A stretch of 64,000 bases of DNA, taken from assembly GCA_029259605.1 (NCBI GenBank), contig JAJDEV010000097.1, positions 1-64,000 on the forward strand, in the 5' to 3' direction. The position numbers and the translations under genes were made by a program. The notes beneath the pieces are model-generated. The model did no database searches. It was not told the DNA's origin and saw nothing but the letters and a program-made list of their open reading frames with translations. This document shows positions 25,065 through 32,850 of this stretch, piece after piece; the stretch's first letter is position 1; each line of letters opens with the position of its first letter. The stretch is from Planctomycetota bacterium. GTDB taxonomy: Bacteria > Planctomycetota > UBA1135 > GCA-002686595.

Positions 25065-25359
25065 CACGCACCTCGATCAACTCGGCGGTGCGCATCGTTT
25101 CGAGCACCGACAAGAGATCGGACAGGCACGAGGCCGCGTCGACGTCGTACTCGGCGAGCAGCGCGTCGAGCAGTTCGGACACCGCCGTCGGACTCTGGAT
25201 CCGCTTCCAAACCGTCGAGCCGACGTCGTTCAAGCTGTGGTACTGGCCCGTTTCCAGGTGAAGGATCACCGCTTCGCCCTCCAGGTCGCACTGGGCGACG
25301 CCGGGGCGAACGACAACGGTGGAGGCCTTCGAGAGCGGCGCGATCTGGTCGTGACCCAT
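25048..25359 (-). CDS. PqqD-like RiPP recognition element (lasso B1 type)
   Basis: 103 residues. The winged-helix PqqD fold is readable: VVVRPGVAQCDLEGEAVILHL, then ETGQYHSLNDVGSTVWKRI, the turn-and-helix region typical of stand-alone RREs, then a helical C-terminus (LLDALLAEYDVDAASCLSDL). RREs bind the YxxPxL leader and deliver it to the protease. Order and overlap with the B2-type gene match the B1-B2 pair of lasso clusters. It lies 13 bases after the Wza-like gene, so it is probably co-transcribed with a polysaccharide export gene. HPr-rel-A-type PqqD proteins are the alternative grouping. Confidence 0.87.
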   Translation of the reverse strand: MGHDQIAPLSKASTVVVRPGVAQCDLEGEAVILHLETGQYHSLNDVGSTVWKRIQSPTAVSELLDALLAEYDVDAASCLSDLLSVLETMRTAELIEVRDGQAA

Positions 25360-25372
25360 GGCCGGGGATGCG

Positions 25373-26098
25373 TCAGTTGATGAGGAGGTTCGGGACCGGG
25401 AGGAGCTTGACGAGTTCGCGGACCCATTGGGTCGTGATCCGGAGCGGATGCGTCGGAATGTAGACGATGTCGCCGCCCTGGAGATGCAGGAGCTCCTCGT
25501 TGGCCCAGTACTTCGGGCTGGCGTCGATCACCCAGTGGCGACGCTTCTGCTCGTCCGGCATCCAGCGAATGAGCACCGTGTGCTCGATCAGCGAGAACGT
25601 GTCCTGGGGGATGTTCATCTCGGCGAACGCCTCGATCAGGTCGATCGTCATGCCGGGTCCGACCTGGATCTTCGCTCGATTGCTCACAGCCCCCAGGAAG
25701 TGGACGTGGCGCTCGGAGAGCCCACCCGCGCGCACGAGCGGCGGCGGCGCGACGATCTCCTTGTCGTAGAGCACGGTCAACTTCTCCTGAAGCTGACCGA
25801 TCGAGAGCCCCGCGACTTCGAGCTCGCCCAGCACGGCGAAATTCGCGCGGCCGTCCGGACGGATCTTCGTCATCTGGTTGAGAGACTGGGTCGTCGCCTC
25901 GGTGCCCGCCACATCGCTGAACTTGACCTCGATGCCGTCGCCGGGCTGCAGCAGGATCTCGTTCGGCTGCAGGGTCGCGTTGATCTCCGGCAGGATGTCG
26001 GGCAGCGGCGTCCCGGGAGGGAACGCCGCGCATCCGCTCGCGACGAGCGTGGCGAGCGCGACAAGTGTCGCTCTGAGGGCCGATCTCGAGTGATGCAT
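25373..26098 (-). CDS. Wza-like polysaccharide export lipoprotein
   Basis: 241 residues. Lipobox LVASGC after a short signal peptide. The Poly_export domain begins at LQPGDGIEVKFSDVAGTE and includes IRPDGRANFAVLGELEVAGL and an SLBB-like part (VHFLGAVSNRAKIQVGPGMT). Shorter than E. coli Wza and lacking its long C-terminal helix, as in many Gram-negative relatives of this group. It would form or gate the outer-membrane pore that works with the Wzz-like protein at 14201. GGAG lies near the ATG. It is the first gene of the minus-strand run that continues into the RiPP-like genes. Confidence 0.85.
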   Translation of the reverse strand: MHHSRSALRATLVALATLVASGCAAFPPGTPLPDILPEINATLQPNEILLQPGDGIEVKFSDVAGTEATTQSLNQMTKIRPDGRANFAVLGELEVAGLSIGQLQEKLTVLYDKEIVAPPPLVRAGGLSERHVHFLGAVSNRAKIQVGPGMTIDLIEAFAEMNIPQDTFSLIEHTVLIRWMPDEQKRRHWVIDASPKYWANEELLHLQGGDIVYIPTHPLRITTQWVRELVKLLPVPNLLIN

Positions 26099-26136
26099 GC
26101 TCCGGTCTCCGGTGATCCGCGGGGGGACGTGCGGCT

Positions 26137-26166
26137 ACAATAGGGAGCCAGCGTCCAGTAGGACAA
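26137..26166 (-). promoter_or_regulatory. Candidate promoter of the wza/RiPP-like operon
   Basis: Minus strand: TTGTCC (26166-26161), 18-base spacer, TATTGT (26142-26137), about 38 bases before the ATG at 26098. The overlapping plus-strand TACAAT (26136-26141) could serve as -10 for the divergent glycosyltransferase gene. The intergenic space is only 87 bp. Confidence 0.42.
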
Positions 26167-26185
26167 TACCCTCGCCGCTAAGGCG

Positions 26186-27199
26186 ATGCCGCGAAATCGA
26201 TTCGCGGAGCCAGGCCGAATGCCCGCAGAGCCCCACATCGACCTGACCGTCCTCATCGTCAGCTACGAGACGCGCGACCTGACGCTCGCGTGCCTCGAGG
26301 CGGCCGAGCGCGCGTGCGATCGAGCGCGGGATCGCGGGCTATCGTGCCGCATCCTCGTCGTCGACAACGCGTCGACCGACGGGTCGGCCGCGGCGATCCG
26401 CGAGCGCTTCCCCGAACTCCAACTGCTCGCGCTCGACGAGAACATCGGCTTCGCGCGGGCCAACAACCTCGCGGCGAAGGAGGCGGCGAAGACCAAGCGC
26501 GAGCGCTATCTCTTGCTCCTCAATCCGGACACGGTCGCCACGCGCACGGCGTTCGTCGAGCTCGTCACCTTCGCCGACGCACGTCCGGAGGCGGGAATCT
26601 TCGGCGGGCGCACCACGTTTCCCGACGGCAGCCTGAACCGCGCCTCGTGCTGGGGACGGCCGACGCCGTGGAGCACGTTCTGTCTCGGCTCCGGGCTCGC
26701 GGCGCTCTTCCGCGGTAGCTCGTTCTTCGATCCGGAGTCCCTCGGCGCCTGGGCGCGCAACACCGAGCGCCAGGTCGACATCGTCTCGGGTTGCCTGCTC
26801 CTGATCCGGCGCGAGCTCTGGGACACGCTCGGCGGGTTCGACGAGGAGTTTTTCATGTACGGCGAGGACGCGGACCTCTGCCTCCGCGCGGCGCTGCGCG
26901 GTGCACCGTGCCGCGTGACTCCGCTCGCCGAGATCGTGCACATCGGCGGCGCGTCCGAGGCTGTGCGCGCCAACAAGATGGTCAGCCTGTTCCGCGCGCG
27001 CGCGCGGCTCTATCGCAAGCACTGGAGCCCGCGGAGCGCGAACTTCGGCGTGCGCATGCTCGACCTCTGGGCCTTCACGCGCATGGCGGCGTTCGCCGTC
27101 TTGCGCGCGGTCCGCGCCAAGTGGCGCACGTCGTTCGAGGCGTGGTCCGAGGTCTGGCGCCGACGGGGCGAGTGGGGCGTGTCGGCGGAGGACGCGTGA
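26186..27199 (+). CDS. GT2 family glycosyltransferase (rhamnosyltransferase-like)
   Basis: 337 residues. Typical GT2 signatures: LTVLIVSYETRDLTLACLEA, VVDNASTDGS, NIGFARANNLA, LLLNPDTVATR as the DxD-like metal motif, and VDIVSGCLLLIRRELWDTLG followed by GGFDEEFFMYGEDADLCLRA. The pattern matches WbbL/RfbF-like rhamnosyltransferases acting on lipid-linked oligosaccharide at the cytoplasmic face. The start may be ATG 26186 or ATG 26219, the latter with GGAG upstream. It leads a plus-strand operon of five genes with four-base overlaps. Donor sugar is unproven. Confidence 0.87.
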   Translation: MPRNRFAEPGRMPAEPHIDLTVLIVSYETRDLTLACLEAAERACDRARDRGLSCRILVVDNASTDGSAAAIRERFPELQLLALDENIGFARANNLAAKEAAKTKRERYLLLLNPDTVATRTAFVELVTFADARPEAGIFGGRTTFPDGSLNRASCWGRPTPWSTFCLGSGLAALFRGSSFFDPESLGAWARNTERQVDIVSGCLLLIRRELWDTLGGFDEEFFMYGEDADLCLRAALRGAPCRVTPLAEIVHIGGASEAVRANKMVSLFRARARLYRKHWSPRSANFGVRMLDLWAFTRMAAFAVLRAVRAKWRTSFEAWSEVWRRRGEWGVSAEDA

Positions 27200-27654
27200 A
27201 GGACCCACGCAAGAAGGTCCTCGCGGTCTCGTCGGGTGGCGGTCATTGGGTCCAGCTCAAGCGCTGCCTGCCCGCGCTCGAGGGCGAGCGCCTGTGGGTC
27301 GCCACGGTCGAACCGGGCGCCGCGTCGTCCATCGACTGCGAGCGCTTCTTCGTCGTCAAGGACGCGTCGCGTTGGTCGAAGATCGCGCTGCTGCGGTGCG
27401 CGCTCGGCATGGCGTGGCTCTTGGTGCGCACGCGCCCCGACGTCGTGATCTCGACCGGCGCCGCGCCGGGATTGCTCGCGCTGATCTTCGGCAAGCTGGT
27501 CGGCGCGCGCACGATCTGGATCGACAGCATCGCCAACGCGGGCGAGCTTTCGCTGTCCGGCAGGAAGGCCGGACGCTTCGCCGACCTCTGGCTAACGCAA
27601 TGGCCGCACCTGCAAACGGCCGACGGGCCCGAGTATCGAGGGAGCGTGCTTTGA
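27196..27654 (+). CDS. pssD: Alg14/PssD-like glycosyltransferase subunit
   Basis: 152 residues from GTG 27196, overlapping the previous stop as GTGA. KVLAVSSGGGHWVQLKRCLPAL is the Gly-rich start of Alg14/PssD proteins; ARTIWIDSIANAGELSLSGRKAG continues the family pattern. In bacteria PssD anchors and supplies the acceptor half, and PssE the donor half, of one transferase. The partner follows at once in the TTGA overlap, so the split enzyme is complete here. Likely role: second-sugar transfer in polymer assembly. The symbol follows the family, not proven activity. Confidence 0.8.
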   Translation: MKDPRKKVLAVSSGGGHWVQLKRCLPALEGERLWVATVEPGAASSIDCERFFVVKDASRWSKIALLRCALGMAWLLVRTRPDVVISTGAAPGLLALIFGKLVGARTIWIDSIANAGELSLSGRKAGRFADLWLTQWPHLQTADGPEYRGSVL

Positions 27655-28127
27655 TCTTCGCGACGGTCGGTGGACAGCTCCCGTTCGATCGCATGATTCG
27701 CGTGGTCGACGAGTGGGCAGGCACGGCGGGGCGCGACGACGTGTTCTGCCAGATCCTCGACGGAACGTTCGAGCCGGAACACGCGGAATGGGCGCGTACC
27801 CTGCCCTTGGAAGCCTTTCACGAGCGCCTGCTCGGCGCGGACCTGATCATCGCGCACGCCGGAATGGGGACGATCCTCACGGCGCTCGAGGTCGGACGCC
27901 CGGTGCTCGTTCTCCCGCGACGCGCGTCGCTCGGCGAGCAGCGCAACGATCACCAGCTCGCGACGGCCGAGCGGTTCCGCAGCGGCGGGCAGGTGCACGT
28001 CGCGATGGACGAAAGCGAACTGCGCGAGCGACTCGCGAACGTCGACGAGTTGACCGCCGCACCGACGATCGGTCCGCGCGCGTCGGACGAGCTCCTCACC
28101 GCCATTCGTGAGTTCGTCCGACGATGA
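27651..28127 (+). CDS. pssE: Alg13/PssE-like glycosyltransferase subunit
   Basis: 158 residues. It starts at TTG 27651 inside TTGA with GGGAG six bases upstream, which decides the start. IFATVGGQLPFDRMIRVVDEW is the Alg13/PssE opening, and LIIAHAGMGTILTALEVGRP with VLPRRASLGEQRNDHQ is the nucleotide-sugar-binding signature of GT28 C-terminal domains. Together with the preceding subunit it would make a two-part glycosyltransferase. Four-base overlaps on both sides imply tight translational coupling. Confidence 0.84.
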   Translation: MIFATVGGQLPFDRMIRVVDEWAGTAGRDDVFCQILDGTFEPEHAEWARTLPLEAFHERLLGADLIIAHAGMGTILTALEVGRPVLVLPRRASLGEQRNDHQLATAERFRSGGQVHVAMDESELRERLANVDELTAAPTIGPRASDELLTAIREFVRR

Positions 28128-29299
28128 GCGAAGGGGGCGAGTTCGACGGCGTGATCTGCTTCGGCGGACTCGACTGGTGGTACCACAACCGCGGGCACTA
28201 CGACCTGCAGATGATGCGCGAGCTCTCCGCGCACATGCCGGTGCTCTACGTGAACTCGATGGCGATGCGCGTTCCGAAGGTCACCGAGGGACGCATGTTC
28301 GTCAAACGCGTGCTGCGCAAGCTGAAGAGCCTGAGGCGCGGCCTCGTGAAGGTGCGGCCGACGTTCGGCGTCTACTCGCCGGTCTCGATTCCCGGCAAGC
28401 TCGGCACGCGCCTCTCACGTCCGTTCGTTCCGCTTCAGGTGCGGCGGGCCGCGCGCGCCATGGGGATTCGTCGTCCGCTCGTGTGGGTCGCGCTCCCCAC
28501 CGCCGAACGCTTCGTCGACGCGCTCTCGCCCGTCGGGGTCGTCTATCAACGCACCGATCGCATGGAGGCCTTCGCCGGCATCGACAGCGACTTCGTCTCG
28601 GCCTGTAACGTGGCGCTGCGCGAGCGTGCGGCGGCGACGCTGTTCTGCTCACGGCTGCTCTTCGAAGAGGAGCGCGCATCGTGTGGGCACGCGGTCTTCC
28701 TCGACCACGGCGTCGACTTCGAGCCCTTCGAGCGCGCCGGCGCGGCGCCGAACGCGCTTCCGCAGGACGTCGCCGACGTTCCCACGCCGCGCGTCGCCTT
28801 CGTCGGCGGCATCGACGCACACACCTTCGACCCGCCGTTCTTCGTCGACGTCGCGCGCCGGATGCCGGACGTGCACTTCGTGCTCGTCGGCTCGTGCAGC
28901 TTGCCCGACGATTGGTGCCCGCTGCCGAACGTGCACCTCTTCGGCCAGCGTCCCTACGAGGACGTGCCCGGCTACATGGCCGCGGGCGACGTGCTGATCA
29001 TGCCGTGGAACAAGAGCCCGTGGGTCCACGCCTGCAATCCGGTCAAGCTGAAGGAGTACCTCGCGGTCGGCCGGCCGATCGTCTCGACCGACTTCCACGA
29101 GCTCGCGTCGTACACCGGGCTCGTGCGCGTGGCGACGACGCCCGAGGCGTTCGCGGCCGAGATTCGGGACGCGCTCGACACTCCCGACTCACCGGACGCC
29201 ATCGCCGCGCGTAGGGATCGCGTGCGCGGCGCGACCTGGACCCGACGCGGGCTCGACTTGCTGGACGAGCTGCGCCAATCCGGACTCACACCCGTATAG
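28124..29299 (+). CDS. GT4-like glycosyltransferase (GumK/WsaF-like)
   Basis: 391 residues with two Rossmann-like halves. The N-terminal half has GVICFGGLDWWYHNRGHYDLQMM and VVYQRTDRMEAFAG; the C-terminal half has VAFVGGIDAHTFDPPFFVDVA, HLFGQRPYEDVPGYMAAGDV and NPVKLKEYLAVGRPIVST, the E-x7-E-like donor-binding region of GT-B retaining enzymes. Length is normal. ATGA overlap with the Alg13-like gene. Probably adds a later sugar of the repeat unit; donor not predicted. Confidence 0.82.
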   Translation: MSEGGEFDGVICFGGLDWWYHNRGHYDLQMMRELSAHMPVLYVNSMAMRVPKVTEGRMFVKRVLRKLKSLRRGLVKVRPTFGVYSPVSIPGKLGTRLSRPFVPLQVRRAARAMGIRRPLVWVALPTAERFVDALSPVGVVYQRTDRMEAFAGIDSDFVSACNVALRERAAATLFCSRLLFEEERASCGHAVFLDHGVDFEPFERAGAAPNALPQDVADVPTPRVAFVGGIDAHTFDPPFFVDVARRMPDVHFVLVGSCSLPDDWCPLPNVHLFGQRPYEDVPGYMAAGDVLIMPWNKSPWVHACNPVKLKEYLAVGRPIVSTDFHELASYTGLVRVATTPEAFAAEIRDALDTPDSPDAIAARRDRVRGATWTRRGLDLLDELRQSGLTPV

Positions 29300-29331
29300 T
29301 CTCGACGCGACCCGCCCGAGACTCCCGTTCG

Positions 29332-30474
29332 ATGACCTCGACCCGACCGAAAGCGAAGAAGGACCTGCGCTACTGGCTCAAGCGGCTTGGTGTCCTGTTG
29401 GTCGCGTCGATCGTCGCGGGCCTCGTCGCCGAAGGCGCCGTACTGCTGATCTTCGGCGAGCAGGTCCGGTTCCCGCGCCACGTCGTCGGCACGGAGTTCG
29501 GCCTGCGCATCAACGAACCGAACGCGGTCTACCGCCACCGCTCGCCGGACGTGAACGTGCAGTTCCGCATCAACTCCCAGGGGATGCGCGCCGACGTCGA
29601 CTACGCCTACGAGAAGCCGGCGGGCAAGCTGCGCATCCTCTCGCTCGGCGACTCGTTCACGGCCGGGTACGAGGTCGAGGTCGAGGATTGCTTCTCGAGC
29701 GTGCTCGAACGCGAACTGATCGCGAAGGGATACGACGTCGAGGTGCTCAACGCGGGCGTGTCGGGGTACAGCACGGCCGAGGAATGCCTTTATCTCGAGC
29801 GCGAGCTCCTCAAGTACGACCCGGACGTCGTGCTGGTCTCCTACTACACGAACGATCCGCGCGACAACTTCCGCAGCGGCCTGTTCGAGCTCGGCGACGA
29901 CGACACGCTCGTGCAAGTGAAGGACGCGTACGTGCCGATGGGCAAGCTCGCCAACTTCCTCAACACGAACTTCCTCTTCTCGTTCCTGTCGGAGCACTCG
30001 AACGCCTTCGCGCTGCTCAAGGACACGGCGACGCAGAAGCTGAAGCAGCGCATGGTCGAGGAGACGGTCGAGAGCATCGACACCGACGAGGAGATCGACG
30101 CATCGAAGCTCCAGGGCCGGGTCCGCTCGGGACAGGGGATCAGCTACCCGTCGCGCCTCACCGCGGCGATCTACGAGCGGATCTACGCGAACCTGCGCGC
30201 GCGCGGGATCCCGCTCGTCATCCAAGCCATTCCGCACACGCGCACGGCCGAGGACGGCACGCTCGAGTTCGTCAACTCCTTCCCGATTCGCGCGTTCGAC
30301 ACCCAGCGCGAGGGCATCGTGCTCGTTCCGAGCTCCCACGCGTTGCGCACGTACCTCGGCGTCGAGCAGCTCTACTACCACCGCTCGAACAAGCACTGGA
30401 CGCCGCTCGCGCACAACGTGGCGGGCAAGGCGATCGCCGAACTGATCGACGCGAACGGGCTGCTGACGAAGTAG
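29332..30474 (+). CDS. SGNH/GDSL-fold protein, possible glycan O-acetyl enzyme
   Basis: 380 residues. One N-terminal membrane helix (about 17-40) then an SGNH domain: LSLGDSFTAGYE with nucleophile Ser108, the block II/III region NAGVSGYSTAEECLYL and VLVSYYTNDPRDNF, and His355 in NKHWTPLAHNVAGKAI. Relatives in exopolysaccharide loci (AlgJ/AlgX-like) acetylate or deacetylate polymer in the periplasm. A -10-like TATAGT at 29295-29300, overlapping the previous stop, suggests its own promoter. The last TAG is followed directly by the CTAG border of a palindromic element. Confidence 0.78.
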   Translation: MTSTRPKAKKDLRYWLKRLGVLLVASIVAGLVAEGAVLLIFGEQVRFPRHVVGTEFGLRINEPNAVYRHRSPDVNVQFRINSQGMRADVDYAYEKPAGKLRILSLGDSFTAGYEVEVEDCFSSVLERELIAKGYDVEVLNAGVSGYSTAEECLYLERELLKYDPDVVLVSYYTNDPRDNFRSGLFELGDDDTLVQVKDAYVPMGKLANFLNTNFLFSFLSEHSNAFALLKDTATQKLKQRMVEETVESIDTDEEIDASKLQGRVRSGQGISYPSRLTAAIYERIYANLRARGIPLVIQAIPHTRTAEDGTLEFVNSFPIRAFDTQREGIVLVPSSHALRTYLGVEQLYYHRSNKHWTPLAHNVAGKAIAELIDANGLLTK

Positions 30475-30478
30475 CTAG

Positions 30479-30653
30479 CCCGGATCATTCATGAGCCTTC
30501 ACCGAGATCGACGCAGCTGCGTGCCATATCAACGCTTCCCTTCCTCACCGGGTTCGACGACCCGTCAAGGTCGCCTGCACGCGCTTCGGTCGCGAAGCGC
30601 TGATCTGACGCACATCCGCGTCGATCTCGGCAAAGCCTCATGAAGAACCCGGG
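30479..30653. mobile_element. CTAG-flanked palindromic element, family A1
   Basis: 175 bp between CTAG 30475-30478 and CTAG 30654-30657. Left end cccggatcattcatgag, right end ctcatgaagaacccggg. It separates convergent genes: the left CTAG abuts the TAG stop of the SGNH gene, and the right CTAG contains the TAG stop of the minus-strand gene. Terminal arms of about 50 bases are imperfectly complementary, and the centre has cgggttcgacgacccg. Confidence 0.82.
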
Positions 30654-32777
30654 CTAGTACTGGTCGCGGTACGCGCGCCACATGTCGAAGTAGAACGGGC
30701 GCCACGAGTTCTGGTGTCCGGTGACACGGCGCTGTCGGTTCTCCTTCGCGTAGCGATCCTGGTAGTCGAACAGCGCGTCGTGCGCCCAGAGATCCTTCGC
30801 GCCGAGAATGCGCGCCGCCAGCACCTCGCCCCAGAACGTGTTGGCCGAGCAGCACAGCCGGTACTTCACGTTCTGCGTGCGTAGCTCGACCTGCGTCGCG
30901 CCGCGCGGGAAGGCCTCGTTGTCGAACCAGCGCGGATCGTCGAGGTCGGGATGCGTCGAGTGCGACGCGCCCCACTCCGCCAACCCGATGTGGGCTTCGG
31001 TGTAGCCGAGCTCGGGGCGCGCGGCGTCGACGTAGAACGTCTGGCCATCCTCGCTGAACACGGACGGCCCGTAGTTCTTCCCGATGCTCTGCATCCGCTC
31101 GTCACCGAGCATGAGTCCCGCGAACAGGATGGGCCACTTGCGACCGTTCAGGTGCCCGGCGGCGGGCGGCCACGTCTGTCCCTCCTCGAGCAGGCCGAAC
31201 AGATCGATGCCGAGCTGCACGTAGCGCACGAGCAGCGTCTCCTTCTCCGCCGGCGAGAAGTCGATGAGCAGCATCAGCGCACCCGTACTGACGTGGTCCG
31301 TGATCTCGCGCCCGTAGTCCGGCATGTTGCGCATCGGGTGGATGTAGCGCCCGATCCACATCGGCACGTGATCGATCCACGGCCGCTCGAACATGCGCTC
31401 GACCTCGGCCATCGACGGCGTCGAAGGAACGCGACGCAGCGACGTGAGCTTCGAACGATCGAGGTCACTCGTGTTGTAGCGGATGCGCTTGTCGCTTCCG
31501 GCGTACGGCGGCCGGAAGCTCCCGGCCGGCGCGGCGCGATCGAGCACGGTCAGCACGGCGGCGGTTCCCACCTGGGGCCGCGCATTCGACTTCGGAATGC
31601 TGACGGTCGACACGAGCGACGAGCCCGGCGCGAGGAACATCGGCCGGCGCGTCGAGATCCCGAGCGCGACGTTCAGGTCGGCGGCGTACGACGAGCGATC
31701 GCCGTACTTGCCGTACATCGCGCTGTCGTAGCCCTGCTGCATCCCGCCCTTCGGCGACGGATTGACCATCGAGCCGTTCATCGTGCGCCGCCCCGACGCC
31801 GACGACGGCGGGTTCACGTCGACGACGAGCACCGGCCCGACCACCCACCAGTCCCCGTTCGCGAAGCGTCCGGCCTCGACCTCCTGATCGAACGTCCAGG
31901 TGATCTCGAACTGCGAGATCGACGAGACGCGCGACGCGTCTGCGCCGCGCGCGATCGAATCGAGCCTCGCGCCGGACGCGGGGAGCTCGAGCGGAACCAT
32001 GCGCGTCCCCACGCCGTCGGTCGTGTTCACGAAGGCGACGCCGGTCCGCGTCGGAGCATCGCTCGCGGGACGGCGCTCTGAGTCGACCCGGACCGAGACC
32101 GAGAGGCCCGCGCCCGCCGCGAGTTCGCCGGTCCGCGGCTCGAGCGTGATCCATGGCGCCATCGGACGCGCGCGCCACTCGATCGGGTTGGCGCTCTCGT
32201 TCGTCAGCTCGAACCCGCCGTCCGCGCGCGACACGGCGAGCCCCTTGTCCCCGGCCAGGATCAGGACGACCTCGCGCGTCGTCGAGCCGACCCGGTTCGT
32301 GAGGTTGTCGAAGCGCACGGAGGCGCGATGGACGCCCGGCGCGAGGCGCGCGAGGTTCCCGGATTCGATCGCGACGATCAGGCGCACCCGCTCGCGCTTC
32401 TGGACCGTCCCGCCCGTCTTCTTGAGCACGAGCCAATCCGCGTCGCAGGTCGCCCGCCATTCGATCGCCCGCGCGGCGGCGTTGCCGATCAAGAACTCGC
32501 CGCGCAGCTCCTCCGTCGAACGCGTCGTCGCGCTGAACGTGAGCGCGTCGGGCGGTGCGACGCGGAGCCCTTCGGTTCCCTCCTGCGCGTCCTCCTGCGG
32601 ATCGCTCGGCGCCGACGCCGGGGGAAGCACGGTGTCTTCGATCTCGAACGGGGGGAGCGCGGGCAGCGGCGCGGGCTTGGACGCGCAGCCGAGCGCGAAG
32701 ACGAAGAGCAGCCACACCCGGCTGTTCCGTGCGCCGCGCGTGTGCGGCCGCCGCCGCGACAAGTGAGGGAGTGTCAC
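30654..32777 (-). CDS. Lipoprotein of unknown function, paralogue 1 (BACON-like + novel domain)
   Basis: About 707 residues. Lipobox FALGC near residue 32. Two Ig-like BACON-type repeats (EWRATCDADWLVLKKTGGTV and EWRARPMAPWITLEPRTGEL) precede a 440-residue C-terminal domain shared with the next two genes. Shared blocks include FANGDWWVVGPV, GSFRPPYAGSDKRIRYN, ERPWIDHVPMWIGRYIHP, NMPDYGREI, GRKWPILFAGLMLGDE, DGQTFYVD and LFDYQDRY. The many aromatic residues and helices suggest a carbohydrate-active enzyme, possibly an alpha/alpha-barrel lyase or hydrolase, but I recognise no named family. The start is probably GTG 32777, with TTG 32801 possible. The stop is in the element border. Confidence 0.7.
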   Translation of the reverse strand: MTLPHLSRRRPHTRGARNSRVWLLFVFALGCASKPAPLPALPPFEIEDTVLPPASAPSDPQEDAQEGTEGLRVAPPDALTFSATTRSTEELRGEFLIGNAAARAIEWRATCDADWLVLKKTGGTVQKRERVRLIVAIESGNLARLAPGVHRASVRFDNLTNRVGSTTREVVLILAGDKGLAVSRADGGFELTNESANPIEWRARPMAPWITLEPRTGELAAGAGLSVSVRVDSERRPASDAPTRTGVAFVNTTDGVGTRMVPLELPASGARLDSIARGADASRVSSISQFEITWTFDQEVEAGRFANGDWWVVGPVLVVDVNPPSSASGRRTMNGSMVNPSPKGGMQQGYDSAMYGKYGDRSSYAADLNVALGISTRRPMFLAPGSSLVSTVSIPKSNARPQVGTAAVLTVLDRAAPAGSFRPPYAGSDKRIRYNTSDLDRSKLTSLRRVPSTPSMAEVERMFERPWIDHVPMWIGRYIHPMRNMPDYGREITDHVSTGALMLLIDFSPAEKETLLVRYVQLGIDLFGLLEEGQTWPPAAGHLNGRKWPILFAGLMLGDERMQSIGKNYGPSVFSEDGQTFYVDAARPELGYTEAHIGLAEWGASHSTHPDLDDPRWFDNEAFPRGATQVELRTQNVKYRLCCSANTFWGEVLAARILGAKDLWAHDALFDYQDRYAKENRQRRVTGHQNSWRPFYFDMWRAYRDQY

Positions 32778-32850
32778 CGCTTCAAGACTAGCAAACGACA
32801 ACGCCCGTCGACGCGGTTTCGCGTCGAGCGGTCGTGGCGCGGGTTCTGGA

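Noticed and set aside
21679-25359. Calling the cluster a standard lasso-peptide locus
   Set aside because: No cyclase gene is in the window, and neither core has an acidic residue at ring position 7-9.
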